Part shown: in pieces, positions 25,470 through 32,545 of the stretch | Layout: the number at the start of each line of letters is the position of its first letter | Position numbering within the stretch: the first letter of the stretch is position 1 | The notes under the pieces: model-generated | Seen by the model: only the letters and a program-made list of their open reading frames with translations | What the model was told of the DNA's origin: nothing | Databases searched by the model: none | Program-made: the position numbers and the translations under genes | Origin: an uncultured Bacteroidales bacterium | GTDB lineage: Bacteria > Bacteroidota > Bacteroidia > Bacteroidales > UBA932 | DNA length: 64,000 bases | NCBI GenBank assembly: GCA_900319855.1 | Contig: ONQC01000011.1 | Span: 20,850 to 84,849, forward strand | Direction of reading: 5' to 3'

Positions 25470-25584
25470 AGCAGGGACCGGAAGAACCAGGGCTCAGTCC
25501 ATTCTCGCATCCAGCGTCCTCCGCTCAGCGGAGAACTTGTCTGCTGCGGCTGAGTATCGCCCTCGGTTCTTCCGGTCCCCTGCT
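25470..25584. repeat. Long inverted repeat between ftsZ and the convergent HPr-kinase-like gene
   Basis: Arm 25470-25493 (AGCAGGGACCGGAAGAACC, then AGGGC) pairs with 25559-25584 over 24 bases with two single-base bulges. The 65-base loop holds a second hairpin CTCCGC-TCA-GCGGAG (25519-25533), and CTCAG (25493-25497) can pair with CTGAG (25550-25554). There is no T-run. It probably works as a bidirectional terminator or mRNA 3'-end structure between convergent genes. Confidence 0.75.
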
Positions 25585-25588
25585 GTAT

Positions 25589-26632
25589 CTAATCTTCTAT
25601 GCCGGCGCGGCAGACAAGGGCCGCGTCGGAATCCGGCAGGCAGTCCAGGTGGAAGCAAGGCGTGTGCATCGCGACCTGCTCCACGGTGCCCGTGATGGCA
25701 TCCATGATGGTGCGGTTCCAGCGGATGCCGGAAGCGGCCGGGAGGATGCTGGCATAGGCTTGCAGGCCGGCCAGGCGTTTGATCTCATTGCGCGAGGCCT
25801 GGTCCAGCCGGACCAGGGCACGGACCGGCACGCACAGGTTGCGGTAACACGGGGTCTTTCCGCTCCAAGGGGTTCCGTAGACCATGAGCCGGCCGTCTTC
25901 CAGCCGCAGGACCGGATTGTCATCGTTTACCAGGTCACAGCCTTCGACGGCTCCCAGCCAAAGCCGGCTGTGGGTGCTTTTCCCGGTGCCGCTGACCCCG
26001 AGGAAGAGGTTGGCCAGGCCTTTGTGCCGGACAACCGAGGCATGCATCAGCAGGGTCCCGTGGCGGGCGGTGTTGTAGGTATACAGGATCATCAGCGCGG
26101 TGCTGACCTGGAACATCGTCGTATAGGCGCCGAATCCCGGCTTGGGATAGTATTCCGCTTCGGAGGCATCCGCACTGACCCAGAGGGTTCCGGCGATCTT
26201 GCCTTGGGCCGAGTCAAATTCATACAGGGTCGCGCCCTCGTGCTCGTAGATATAATAGTACGGCGGGCGCTCGTCCACGCTCATAATCAGTTTGATACTG
26301 CCGTCGGCCTTCCCGGCGGCGATCCATGCCGGCTCCTGTGCACGGACGGTCAGCCAGAACAGCGGGTCCTGCGGCTCGCACAGGAAGGGCTCATACTGGG
26401 AGAAGTCCAGGGTGGTGCGGTTCATGTCCGCGGGAAGCTCTTCCCGTTTCTGCACGAAGGTGCGGGCAGGGACGTCATCCCCGGCCCGGGTCGGGACGAT
26501 CGGGAGTTCCTCTCCGGCGGCCGCACGGCGGATGCGGTCGGCTACGGGAGCGGTATATTGCATGAACTGCCAGGGTTCTTCGAGGCGGACGGCGAAGACA
26601 TGGCCGCCGACACGGTAGGTTCGGGTCATCAT
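25589..26632 (-). CDS. HPr kinase/PEPCK-like P-loop protein of unknown function
   Basis: A 347-residue cytoplasmic protein. The Walker A motif LGVSGTGKSTHSRLW is followed by VNDDNPVLRLEDG and YGTPWSGK, the pattern of the HPr-serine-kinase-like proteins found near PqqD-type peptide-modification genes. The N-terminal half (YRVGGHVFAVRLEEPW, and a middle DSAQGKIAGTLWV region) is unrelated to HPr kinase and unrecognised. No PqqD, radical SAM or peptide gene is nearby; instead it overlaps the truB stop by four bases (ATGA) and so belongs to an rpiB-truB operon. It may phosphorylate a protein or small molecule; that is inference. Confidence 0.7.
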   Translation of the reverse strand: MMTRTYRVGGHVFAVRLEEPWQFMQYTAPVADRIRRAAAGEELPIVPTRAGDDVPARTFVQKREELPADMNRTTLDFSQYEPFLCEPQDPLFWLTVRAQEPAWIAAGKADGSIKLIMSVDERPPYYYIYEHEGATLYEFDSAQGKIAGTLWVSADASEAEYYPKPGFGAYTTMFQVSTALMILYTYNTARHGTLLMHASVVRHKGLANLFLGVSGTGKSTHSRLWLGAVEGCDLVNDDNPVLRLEDGRLMVYGTPWSGKTPCYRNLCVPVRALVRLDQASRNEIKRLAGLQAYASILPAASGIRWNRTIMDAITGTVEQVAMHTPCFHLDCLPDSDAALVCRAGIED

Positions 26633-27531
26633 GTGGGGCTTTGCAAAAGTTGGAGGGCTTGGTCGAGCGTGAGGGCGTCTTCGATGCGGAAGCCGCCGGT
26701 ACGGGTGCGGCAGAGGGCGTCCAGGTGGGCGCCGGTGCCGAGCGCCTCGCCCAGGTCGCGGGCAAACGCGCGGATATAGGTTCCCTTGCTGCAGGCGATG
26801 CGGATGTCCGCATGCGGCAGGCCCAGGGCGCTGTTGTCGGTCACATTGATACGGCTGCTGGCACCCTTTTCATCCTGAATATTCTCCTTGTCATCCTGAT
26901 TTTTCTCCTTGTCATCCTGAGCGACAGCGAAGGATCTCCCCGGGCTGAAAGCCAGCAATTCGATCTCATCGATCCGGATCCGCTGCCGGGTCAGGAGATC
27001 CGCATCGGCATGGTCGAAGGCCACCCCTTCCCGGGCGGCTTCCTTGTAGGCGCGGCGGGCCAGTTCGTAGGCCCGGACGCCGTCGACGGATTTGGCGGAG
27101 AACAGCGGGGCGACCTGCTCCTGCTCGCCCAGGAAGGACGGGAGGACGGCTCTGATCGCCTCCTCCGTCACCTGGTCATGCGGATAAAGACGGTCGATCT
27201 CTTTCTCCAGGTCATACGAAGGGGTCGTGGCGCCGAAACTGATGCCGGCGACATATTCCTTGTCGTGGCGCTGCAGTTCCTCGGCCAGTTTGGTGGCCGG
27301 ACCGATGCAGACCAGCAGCACGCCGGTCGCCAGGGGGTCCAGGGTGCCGGCATGGCCGACCTTGAGGTTCTTTTTATGGAAATGGCGGAAGGCCGCGAAC
27401 TTGACCTTGCGGATCACGTCGGCCGACGTCCACCGGTACGGCTTGTCGATGGGAAGGATGATGCCTTCCGGGTAATCCGCAATGGACTCCGAAAGGCATT
27501 CCAGCATACGATGGGCCGTCAGCACAGCCAT
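26629..27531 (-). CDS. truB: tRNA pseudouridine-55 synthase with a repeat-derived insertion
   Basis: A 300-residue TruB that makes pseudouridine 55 in the T-loop of tRNAs. The catalytic motif GHAGTLDPLATGVL holds Asp65; DKPYRWTSADVI, SFGATTPSYDLE and the C-terminal CSKGTYIRAFARDLG are standard. Residues about 196-222 are an insertion (RSFAVAQDDKEK, NQDDKEN, IQDEKGA) with a seven-residue period, encoded by three direct CATCCTGA repeats at 26871, 26892 and 26913 and the typical intergenic repeat text GACAGCGAAGGATCT. The insertion is in frame, between conserved blocks. The start ATG shares one base with the rpiB stop (TGATG). Confidence 0.95.
   Translation of the reverse strand: MAVLTAHRMLECLSESIADYPEGIILPIDKPYRWTSADVIRKVKFAAFRHFHKKNLKVGHAGTLDPLATGVLLVCIGPATKLAEELQRHDKEYVAGISFGATTPSYDLEKEIDRLYPHDQVTEEAIRAVLPSFLGEQEQVAPLFSAKSVDGVRAYELARRAYKEAAREGVAFDHADADLLTRQRIRIDEIELLAFSPGRSFAVAQDDKEKNQDDKENIQDEKGASSRINVTDNSALGLPHADIRIACSKGTYIRAFARDLGEALGTGAHLDALCRTRTGGFRIEDALTLDQALQLLQSPT
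26865..26945. repeat. Repeat element inserted in truB (three 21-bp units)
   Basis: CATCCTGA starts at 26871, 26892 and 26913 (21-bp period, two units starting TTGTCATCCTGA), followed by GCGACAGCGAAGGATCT. The same family, diverged, occurs at 27978-28003. In many genomes this text is intergenic; here it is translated in frame. Confidence 0.75.
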
Positions 27532-27962
27532 CAGGCGCAGGGGATCTTGGCGATGCGGCGCGCGTGGCGGCCGCCTTCGAATTTCGTGTCGAGCCAGGTC
27601 CGGACGATGCGCTGGGCCATCTGGTAGGAGATGAAACGGGCAGGCATGACCAGCACGTTGGCATCGTTGTGGGCCTTGACCAGACGGCCGATCTCGGAGC
27701 TCCAGGCCAGGCCGGCGCGGATGCCTTTATGGTGGTTCAAGGTCATGGCCATGCCGTTGCCGGTGCCGCAGAGGGCGATGCCGCAGTCGACCGCGCCGTT
27801 CTCAACGGCCGTCGCAAGCGGATGGGCGACATCCGAATAATCCATGCTCACTTCGGAATCCGTTCCGAAGTTGACGATTTCATAGCCTTTCCCGGCCAGC
27901 CACGCAGAGAGTTTCTCCTTGTACTGATAGCCGGCGTGGTCGCTGCAGATTCCGATTTTCAT
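27531..27962 (-). CDS. rpiB: Ribose-5-phosphate isomerase B
   Basis: A 143-residue RpiB/LacAB-family isomerase interconverting ribose 5-phosphate and ribulose 5-phosphate in the pentose phosphate pathway. The N-terminus MKIGICSDHAGYQYKEKL, the catalytic Cys and anion-binding loop GIALCGTGNGMAM, and GIRAGLAWSSEIGRLVKAHNDANVLVMPAR are conserved. It is the first gene of a tightly coupled set, rpiB-truB-HPr-kinase-like; a repeat fragment lies immediately upstream. Confidence 0.96.
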   Translation of the reverse strand: MKIGICSDHAGYQYKEKLSAWLAGKGYEIVNFGTDSEVSMDYSDVAHPLATAVENGAVDCGIALCGTGNGMAMTLNHHKGIRAGLAWSSEIGRLVKAHNDANVLVMPARFISYQMAQRIVRTWLDTKFEGGRHARRIAKIPCA

Positions 27963-27974
27963 ATCTGATGATTA

Positions 27975-28004
27975 TTGGTTCTTCACTTTGTTCAGAATGA
28001 CAGG
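27975..28004. repeat. Diverged copy of the truB-type repeat between gltX and rpiB
   Basis: The reverse complement reads TGTCATTCTGAACAAAGTGA followed by AGAACC; aligned to the truB copy TGTCATCCTGAGCGACAGCG, then AAGGATC, it shares most positions with one indel. It fills most of the 46-base gap. Confidence 0.6.
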
Positions 28005-28008
28005 GAGA

Positions 28009-29751
28009 CTAGGCCAGGCGGGTTTGGATGTATTCCATACGGGCGGCGAATTCCTTGCGGCCGATCAGCGAAACAATGTCCGCGATCCCCAAGCCGCTGG
28101 AAGCGCCGGCGAGGGCCAGCCGCAGGCAGTTCATCACCTTGCCCATCGGCCACTCATGTCCCTTGATGAAGGCTTCCATCTCCTGCTCGACCGTCTCCTT
28201 GTCCATCGCGAAGGTTCCCTCGCAGACGTGGGCGGCCGTCCGGACGGCCAGGTCATAGTTTTCCGGTTTCCAGAACTTGTCCACATCCTTGGCCAGGAAA
28301 GGAGCCGTCAGGCTGTCGTCGAACACCTTGGCCCGCGGATCGGGCGCCCGGTTCGGATCGACCGGTTTCTCGGTCGCAGCACCGGCCTTTACGCCGAATG
28401 CCTCGAACTCGGACGGAGCGATGAACAGGTAAGAAGCGATGGTCCAGAAATCCTTGACGAACGTCGCACGTTCCTTGATCAGGTGCACCACGTCGCGGAC
28501 ATATTCACGCGTATAGATATGGTTGCGGAAATCCGCACCGGCGCCGGCGAATTCGCAGCCCGCCGTCAGGGCGCAGACCGGGCATTCCACCACTTTCAGG
28601 TCATGCGATTCCAGCACCGGAATGAACAGGTCGGTCAGTTCGTCGTCCGATTTCATGCGGAGATATTCCTTGTTGTACCAGCGGGCCTTTTCCGGATTGA
28701 ACCGGGCGCCGGACTTGATGACACGCTCCAGGGAGAAAGCCGGGACCAGTTCGTCGATGGTGAAGAGTTCGCGCTCGTCGCCCGGGTTCCAGCCCAGGAA
28801 GGCCAGCAGGTTGACGAAAGCCTCCGGGAAATAGCCGTCTTCGCGGTAGCCGTGGCTGACTTCGCCGGCGGCGTTGGTCCACTGCAGCGGGAACACCGGG
28901 AAGCCCAGCTTGTCGCCGTCGCGCTTGCTCAGCTTGCCCTTTCCGTCCGGCTTGAGCAGCAAGCTCAGGTGGGCAAACCTCGGCTGGGTATCGGTCCATC
29001 CGAACGCTTCATAGAGCAGGTAGTGCAGCGGAAGGGACGGTAGCCATTCCTCGCCGCGGATGACCTCGGAGATCTCCATCAGGTGGTCGTCCACGATGTT
29101 GGCCAGGTGGTAGGTCGGCAGTTCGTCGGCCCGTTTCCAGAGGACTTTGTCGTCCAGGGTATCGGTATTCATCTCGATATGGCCGCGGATCAGGTCGTCC
29201 ATCTGTACGACGCGGCCTTCCGGCATCTTGAAGCGGATGGTCCAGTCCGTGGTCTCTTCGAGCAAGCGCTTGGTCTCTTCCGGACTCAGCGTCAGGGAGT
29301 TCCTGAGTTCCTGACGGGTTTTCTGGTTATAGATAAAGGTCTGTCCGGCCGCTTCGGCGGCACTGCGGCGACTGTCCAGCTCTTCGGCGGTATCGAAAGC
29401 ATAATAGGCATGGCCGGAGGCCACCAACTGCTCGGCATACTGCCGGTAGATCGGCTTGCGCTGGCTCTGGCGGTACGGGGCATGGGGGTGTCGCTCCGAG
29501 GGGGTCTCGACGACCTTGCCGTCTGCATCGACGCCCTCGTCCGGGATGATCCCGCACCAGTTCAGGGCCTCGATGATGTACTGCTCCGCACCCGGCACGA
29601 ACCGGTGGGAGTCGGTATCTTCGATCCGGATGATGAAATCTCCCCCGTGCTGCTTGGCATAGAGGTAGTTATAGAGGGCCGTCCGCACGCCGCCCATGTG
29701 GAGCGGACCGGTCGGGGACGGGGCGAATCTTACGCGGGTACGTCTTTCCAT
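28009..29751 (-). CDS. gltX: Glutamyl-tRNA synthetase
   Basis: A 580-residue class I aminoacyl-tRNA synthetase charging tRNA-Glu. The HIGH-type motif is in RFAPSPTGPLHMGG; the KMSKS-type motif is GKLSKRDGDK. The catalytic core is followed by an alpha-helical anticodon-binding domain with extra residues (PECPVCALT-like Cys pairs VECPVCALTAGC) that make it longer than the E. coli enzyme (471), as usual in Bacteroidota. The frame extends upstream to 29838, but the ATG at 29751 gives the correct N-terminus (MERRTRVRFAPSPTG) and lies 24 bases after a -7 box. Confidence 0.96.
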   Translation of the reverse strand: MERRTRVRFAPSPTGPLHMGGVRTALYNYLYAKQHGGDFIIRIEDTDSHRFVPGAEQYIIEALNWCGIIPDEGVDADGKVVETPSERHPHAPYRQSQRKPIYRQYAEQLVASGHAYYAFDTAEELDSRRSAAEAAGQTFIYNQKTRQELRNSLTLSPEETKRLLEETTDWTIRFKMPEGRVVQMDDLIRGHIEMNTDTLDDKVLWKRADELPTYHLANIVDDHLMEISEVIRGEEWLPSLPLHYLLYEAFGWTDTQPRFAHLSLLLKPDGKGKLSKRDGDKLGFPVFPLQWTNAAGEVSHGYREDGYFPEAFVNLLAFLGWNPGDERELFTIDELVPAFSLERVIKSGARFNPEKARWYNKEYLRMKSDDELTDLFIPVLESHDLKVVECPVCALTAGCEFAGAGADFRNHIYTREYVRDVVHLIKERATFVKDFWTIASYLFIAPSEFEAFGVKAGAATEKPVDPNRAPDPRAKVFDDSLTAPFLAKDVDKFWKPENYDLAVRTAAHVCEGTFAMDKETVEQEMEAFIKGHEWPMGKVMNCLRLALAGASSGLGIADIVSLIGRKEFAARMEYIQTRLA

Positions 29752-29775
29752 TTTCCTGTATTCAAATAAAACGTG

Positions 29776-29783
29776 CAAAGATA
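29776..29783 (-). promoter_or_regulatory. gltX -7 box (TATCTTTG)
   Basis: On the minus strand TATCTTTG precedes the gltX ATG by 24 bases, in the short gap after the nuclease lipoprotein gene, so gltX has its own promoter. Confidence 0.65.
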
Positions 29784-29794
29784 GCAAAAATCTC

Positions 29795-31327
29795 CTACAG
29801 CCCCCAGTCGGATGCCTTGAAGGAAGACTTGGGCGCATTGGGAACGTTCGGGAAATAGGTAAATCCCGTCAGTTTCTCCAAATCGGAGACGCTCATCATC
29901 TCCTTGGAAGAGACTTTCTGCCCCTTGAGGTTGTTGGTATGGGCCCGGACGAAGGCTGCGCACTGCAGTTCGGAAGCGGAACAATCCTTCACGGCCTTGC
30001 CACTGCTGCCAGACTTGGTGCGGAGCAGCAGGTAATAGAACATGGTCGGCATCGCCACGTCGCTGCGGCCGCCGAAACTGATGGTCTTGGGACTGACCGT
30101 ATTGCCGTAACCGTCGGTATATTTCTCGAAATAGGTACCGATCACGACATAGAGGGTATCGCGGCAGACCTGCCCGTCCACCCAGTCTTCCAGGATGTTC
30201 CAGCCACCTCCGCCGGTGTTGAAACCGGAGGAAAGCTGCGGGGCGATGTTCGTATAGTAGAAGACATCCCGGTTGGTCGCCGTGGAAGAGGTCCGTTCAG
30301 CAGAGCCAAGCATGTGACCCTTGTTGCAGCCGCCGCCGGTGGATTTGCTGCTGTACTGGATGCCAGCGGGGATGTCCGGATCGCGGCGATAAGAGTCCGT
30401 CCGGTCGGCACCGCCTTCATACATGTCGTGACGCGGAGCGGCAACCCAGACCGGGCAATGGTATTTCCCGCTGTATGCCACCGTGTAATTGCGGGCCGTC
30501 TTGCCGCCGGGGCCCTTCTCGCCGCCGGCGCACATATGATAGGCGAAATACAGGTTGGCATCCGAGGCGCTGACCATATAGTCCCCGCTTTTCTGGATAT
30601 CCATCACCGGGAGTTCGAACCAGCCGGCCTGGTTGCCCTCGGAGGGTTTGTCGCCTTCTTTCGAGGTCGTGAAGGAACGGACGGAACCGTAGAACGTGCG
30701 GATGTCATCCCCGATCTGGACCGTCACATAGGCCTTGTAATAATAGGTCTTTCCATCGCCCAGGCCGTCCAGGGTGGCCTCGAAGGAGCCACTGGCGCCG
30801 GAAGGTGTCTGGGAGGCCTGCAAGGTTTCGCCCAATTCCTGGGTCATGCCCCATTCGAATCCCGCCTCGCGGATTTCTCCGTTGGCGCCTGTGTACGAGC
30901 CATGCAGCGTCGCCTCGGAGACGGTCAGTCCTTCGGCCGAGCCGGTCGTCACCGTGGCCTTCGGGGCTTCCTTGGGCTTGCCGGCCTGCGTCAGCTTGAC
31001 GATGGAGGAAGCGCTGCCGGATTTGCCCGTCACGGTGATGATGCGTTCGGTTTCCTGCGGGTTGGCGCCCCAAGACATGGCGATGCCCTCGGTGTCACCG
31101 CTGCCGGAAGGCTTCGAGAACTTCACGTCGGAAGCGTCTGCGGAAAGGGACCAGGAGCCGCTGGCATATACCTGGATGAACTGGCTGTCCTTTTCCCCAC
31201 CGATGGAAGTCTTGGGGATTACGACACGGATGCTGCCCGTCGGATCGACCGGGCCGTCGCCGGAACCACCGCAGGCCACCAGCAGGAGCGATAGCAAAGG
31301 AAGGAGATATTTCAGACGAAAGGTCAT
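29795..31327 (-). CDS. BACON/FN3-like/DNA-RNA non-specific endonuclease lipoprotein
   Basis: A 510-residue surface or periplasmic lipoprotein (lipobox LVAC, C19). Order of domains: a BACON domain about 30-120 (SWSLSADASDVKFSKPSG, ITVTGKSGSASSIVKLTQAG), an FN3-like domain about 125-225 (TLHGSYTGANGEIREAGFEWG, YYYKAYVTVQIG), and a beta-beta-alpha-metal nuclease domain about 240-480. The nuclease motif, DRGH in the classic family, reads NKGHMLGSAERT, with His retained; the metal-ligand segment YYTNIAPQLSSGFNTGGGGWNILE has the expected Asn and Glu. A longer open frame upstream is spurious; the ATG at 31327 gives the signal peptide. Likely role: degrading extracellular nucleic acid for nutrition, by inference. 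Confidence 0.85.
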   Translation of the reverse strand: MTFRLKYLLPLLSLLLVACGGSGDGPVDPTGSIRVVIPKTSIGGEKDSQFIQVYASGSWSLSADASDVKFSKPSGSGDTEGIAMSWGANPQETERIITVTGKSGSASSIVKLTQAGKPKEAPKATVTTGSAEGLTVSEATLHGSYTGANGEIREAGFEWGMTQELGETLQASQTPSGASGSFEATLDGLGDGKTYYYKAYVTVQIGDDIRTFYGSVRSFTTSKEGDKPSEGNQAGWFELPVMDIQKSGDYMVSASDANLYFAYHMCAGGEKGPGGKTARNYTVAYSGKYHCPVWVAAPRHDMYEGGADRTDSYRRDPDIPAGIQYSSKSTGGGCNKGHMLGSAERTSSTATNRDVFYYTNIAPQLSSGFNTGGGGWNILEDWVDGQVCRDTLYVVIGTYFEKYTDGYGNTVSPKTISFGGRSDVAMPTMFYYLLLRTKSGSSGKAVKDCSASELQCAAFVRAHTNNLKGQKVSSKEMMSVSDLEKLTGFTYFPNVPNAPKSSFKASDWGL

Positions 31328-31354
31328 CAGTTTTTCTGTTTGTTTGGTATCAGG

Positions 31355-31362
31355 CAAAGATA
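31355..31362 (-). promoter_or_regulatory. -7 box (TATCTTTG) of the nuclease lipoprotein
   Basis: On the minus strand TATCTTTG lies 27 bases before the ATG at 31327, back to back with the TATCTTTG box at 31384-31391. Confidence 0.65.
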
Positions 31363-31383
31363 ACAATAATCGCGGGATTGTAC

Positions 31384-31391
31384 TATCTTTG
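31384..31391 (+). promoter_or_regulatory. -7 box (TATCTTTG) of the YgjP-like gene
   Basis: TATCTTTG ends five bases before the GTG at 31397, so transcription probably begins at or near the start codon. Confidence 0.65.
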
Positions 31392-31396
31392 CCGCC

Positions 31397-32005
31397 GTGA
31401 TCCAGGAAAAAACATACCACGATGTGACCGTAGGCGACGTGCTCGTCCGGCGATCCACCCGTGCCCGGCGCGTTTCGATCCGCGTCAGCGCCTCCAAGGG
31501 AATCGTCGTGACCGTCCCTTTCTGGGCTTCTTTCAAAAGCGGGCTCGCCTTCCTCGCCCTCAACCGGGAGTGGGTCATGGCCACCGTCCTCCGCCAGCAG
31601 AAAAAGCTGGCCCAAAGCGACGCGGCCACGGGAATCGCCGGCATGGACGAGGCGGAGCGCGCCGCCGAGGTGGAGCGACTCCGTGCTGAAGCGAAAGCAT
31701 GGTTGCCCGGCCGGCTTCGGGAACTGGCAGACCGGTATGGATTTACCGTTGGGAAGGTGTTCATCAAACACAACAAGTCCAATTGGGGCAGTTGCTCGGT
31801 CCGGGGCAACATCAACCTGAACCTCAACCTGATGAGACTGCCGGAGGATCTTCGGAACTATGTCATGCTCCATGAACTGGCCCACCTGCGCCATGCCAAC
31901 CACGGCCCGCAGTTCCATGCCCTGCTCGACGCCCTCTGCACGGATTGCACCGGCCGGAGCGCCCGCGACCTGGAGAAAGACATCCGGAAATACCGGCTGA
32001 TCTAG
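31397..32005 (+). CDS. YgjP-like (DUF45/WLM family) metallopeptidase
   Basis: A 202-residue protein with the zinc-metallopeptidase motif HELAHLRHANHGPQFHALL (HExxH, third ligand His further on), preceded by the family segment NWGSCSVRGNINLNLNLMRLP. The N-terminal part VRRSTRARRVSIRVSASKGIVVTVP matches the YgjP/DUF45 fold. Biochemical role uncertain in the family. The start used is GTG 31397; GTG codons at 31424 and 31439 are alternatives, because the -7 box ends only five bases before 31397. It is followed by a separate rpsO promoter. Confidence 0.85.
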   Translation: MIQEKTYHDVTVGDVLVRRSTRARRVSIRVSASKGIVVTVPFWASFKSGLAFLALNREWVMATVLRQQKKLAQSDAATGIAGMDEAERAAEVERLRAEAKAWLPGRLRELADRYGFTVGKVFIKHNKSNWGSCSVRGNINLNLNLMRLPEDLRNYVMLHELAHLRHANHGPQFHALLDALCTDCTGRSARDLEKDIRKYRLI

Positions 32006-32044
32006 ACGCGTTCCCGCCCCAGGCAACAAAAGTTGCTGTTTCTC

Positions 32045-32076
32045 TTTGTTTTCCCGAAAAATTATTTCTACCTTTG
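32045..32076 (+). promoter_or_regulatory. rpsO promoter (TTTG-N20-TACCTTTG)
   Basis: TTTG at 32045-32048, 20-base spacer, TACCTTTG at 32069-32076. The untranslated leader of about 70 bases contains the hairpin at 32087-32102. Confidence 0.8.
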
Positions 32077-32086
32077 CACCGCTTTT

Positions 32087-32102
32087 TTCGCGACTGCGCG
32101 AA
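32087..32102 (+). promoter_or_regulatory. Leader hairpin of rpsO
   Basis: TTCGCG-ACTG-CGCGAA forms a perfect 6-bp stem with a 4-base loop early in the rpsO 5' leader. S15 autoregulates by binding its own leader in several phyla, so this may be part of such a site; only the hairpin is directly seen. Confidence 0.4.
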
Positions 32103-32149
32103 ATCGGCACCTAAACACCTTACATATTAACCTCAAAATTTTTTGCATC

Positions 32150-32425
32150 ATGGCTGAATACCTCATGCCGGAAAAGAAGCAAGAGATTTTCGCGAAGTAC
32201 GGGAAGTCCAATACAGACACCGGTTCTCCTGAGAGTCAGGTTGCTTTATTCTCCTACCGTATCGCTCACCTCACCGAGCACGTGAAGCAGAACAAGAAAG
32301 ACGTGGTTACCCGTCGTTCCCTGCTCCGCCTCGTGAGCAAAAGACGTCAGCTTCTGAACTATCTTCAGAAAGTGGACATCGAGAGATACAGGGCTATCGT
32401 CAAGGAGCTTGGTCTCCGCCGATAA
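32150..32425 (+). CDS. rpsO: 30S ribosomal protein S15
   Basis: A 91-residue S15, which binds 16S rRNA helices 20-22 early in small-subunit assembly. [30 protein letters not shown] and [19 protein letters not shown] are highly conserved. I use ATG 32150 ([14 protein letters not shown]) rather than upstream in-frame codons that lie before the promoter. pnp follows after a terminator-like hairpin, the usual rpsO-pnp neighbourhood. Confidence 0.97.
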   Translation: MAEYLMPEKKQEIFAKYGKSNTDTGSPESQVALFSYRIAHLTEHVKQNKKDVVTRRSLLRLVSKRRQLLNYLQKVDIERYRAIVKELGLRR

Positions 32426-32448
32426 TCCTTCCAGGATAGGAAAACAAA

Positions 32449-32493
32449 AGGTGAGGTCGTGCGCAAACGCAGATCTTCACCTTTTTTGTTTGC
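32449..32493 (+). terminator. Terminator/attenuator between rpsO and pnp
   Basis: AAAGGTGAGG pairs with the downstream TCTTCACCTTT, enclosing the small hairpin TGCG-CAAA-CGCA, followed by TTTTTTGTTTG. pnp lies just after, so read-through or a cryptic promoter must supply it. Confidence 0.75.
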
Positions 32494-32545
32494 AAAACCA
32501 CAGGCACGCGGAACGGTTCCGCACCCCTTACATACAGACGCAATA

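Noticed and set aside
31328-32110. Upstream extension of the nuclease lipoprotein frame
   Set aside because: It would run antisense through the YgjP-like gene and past the promoter at 31355-31362, and would bury the lipoprotein signal.
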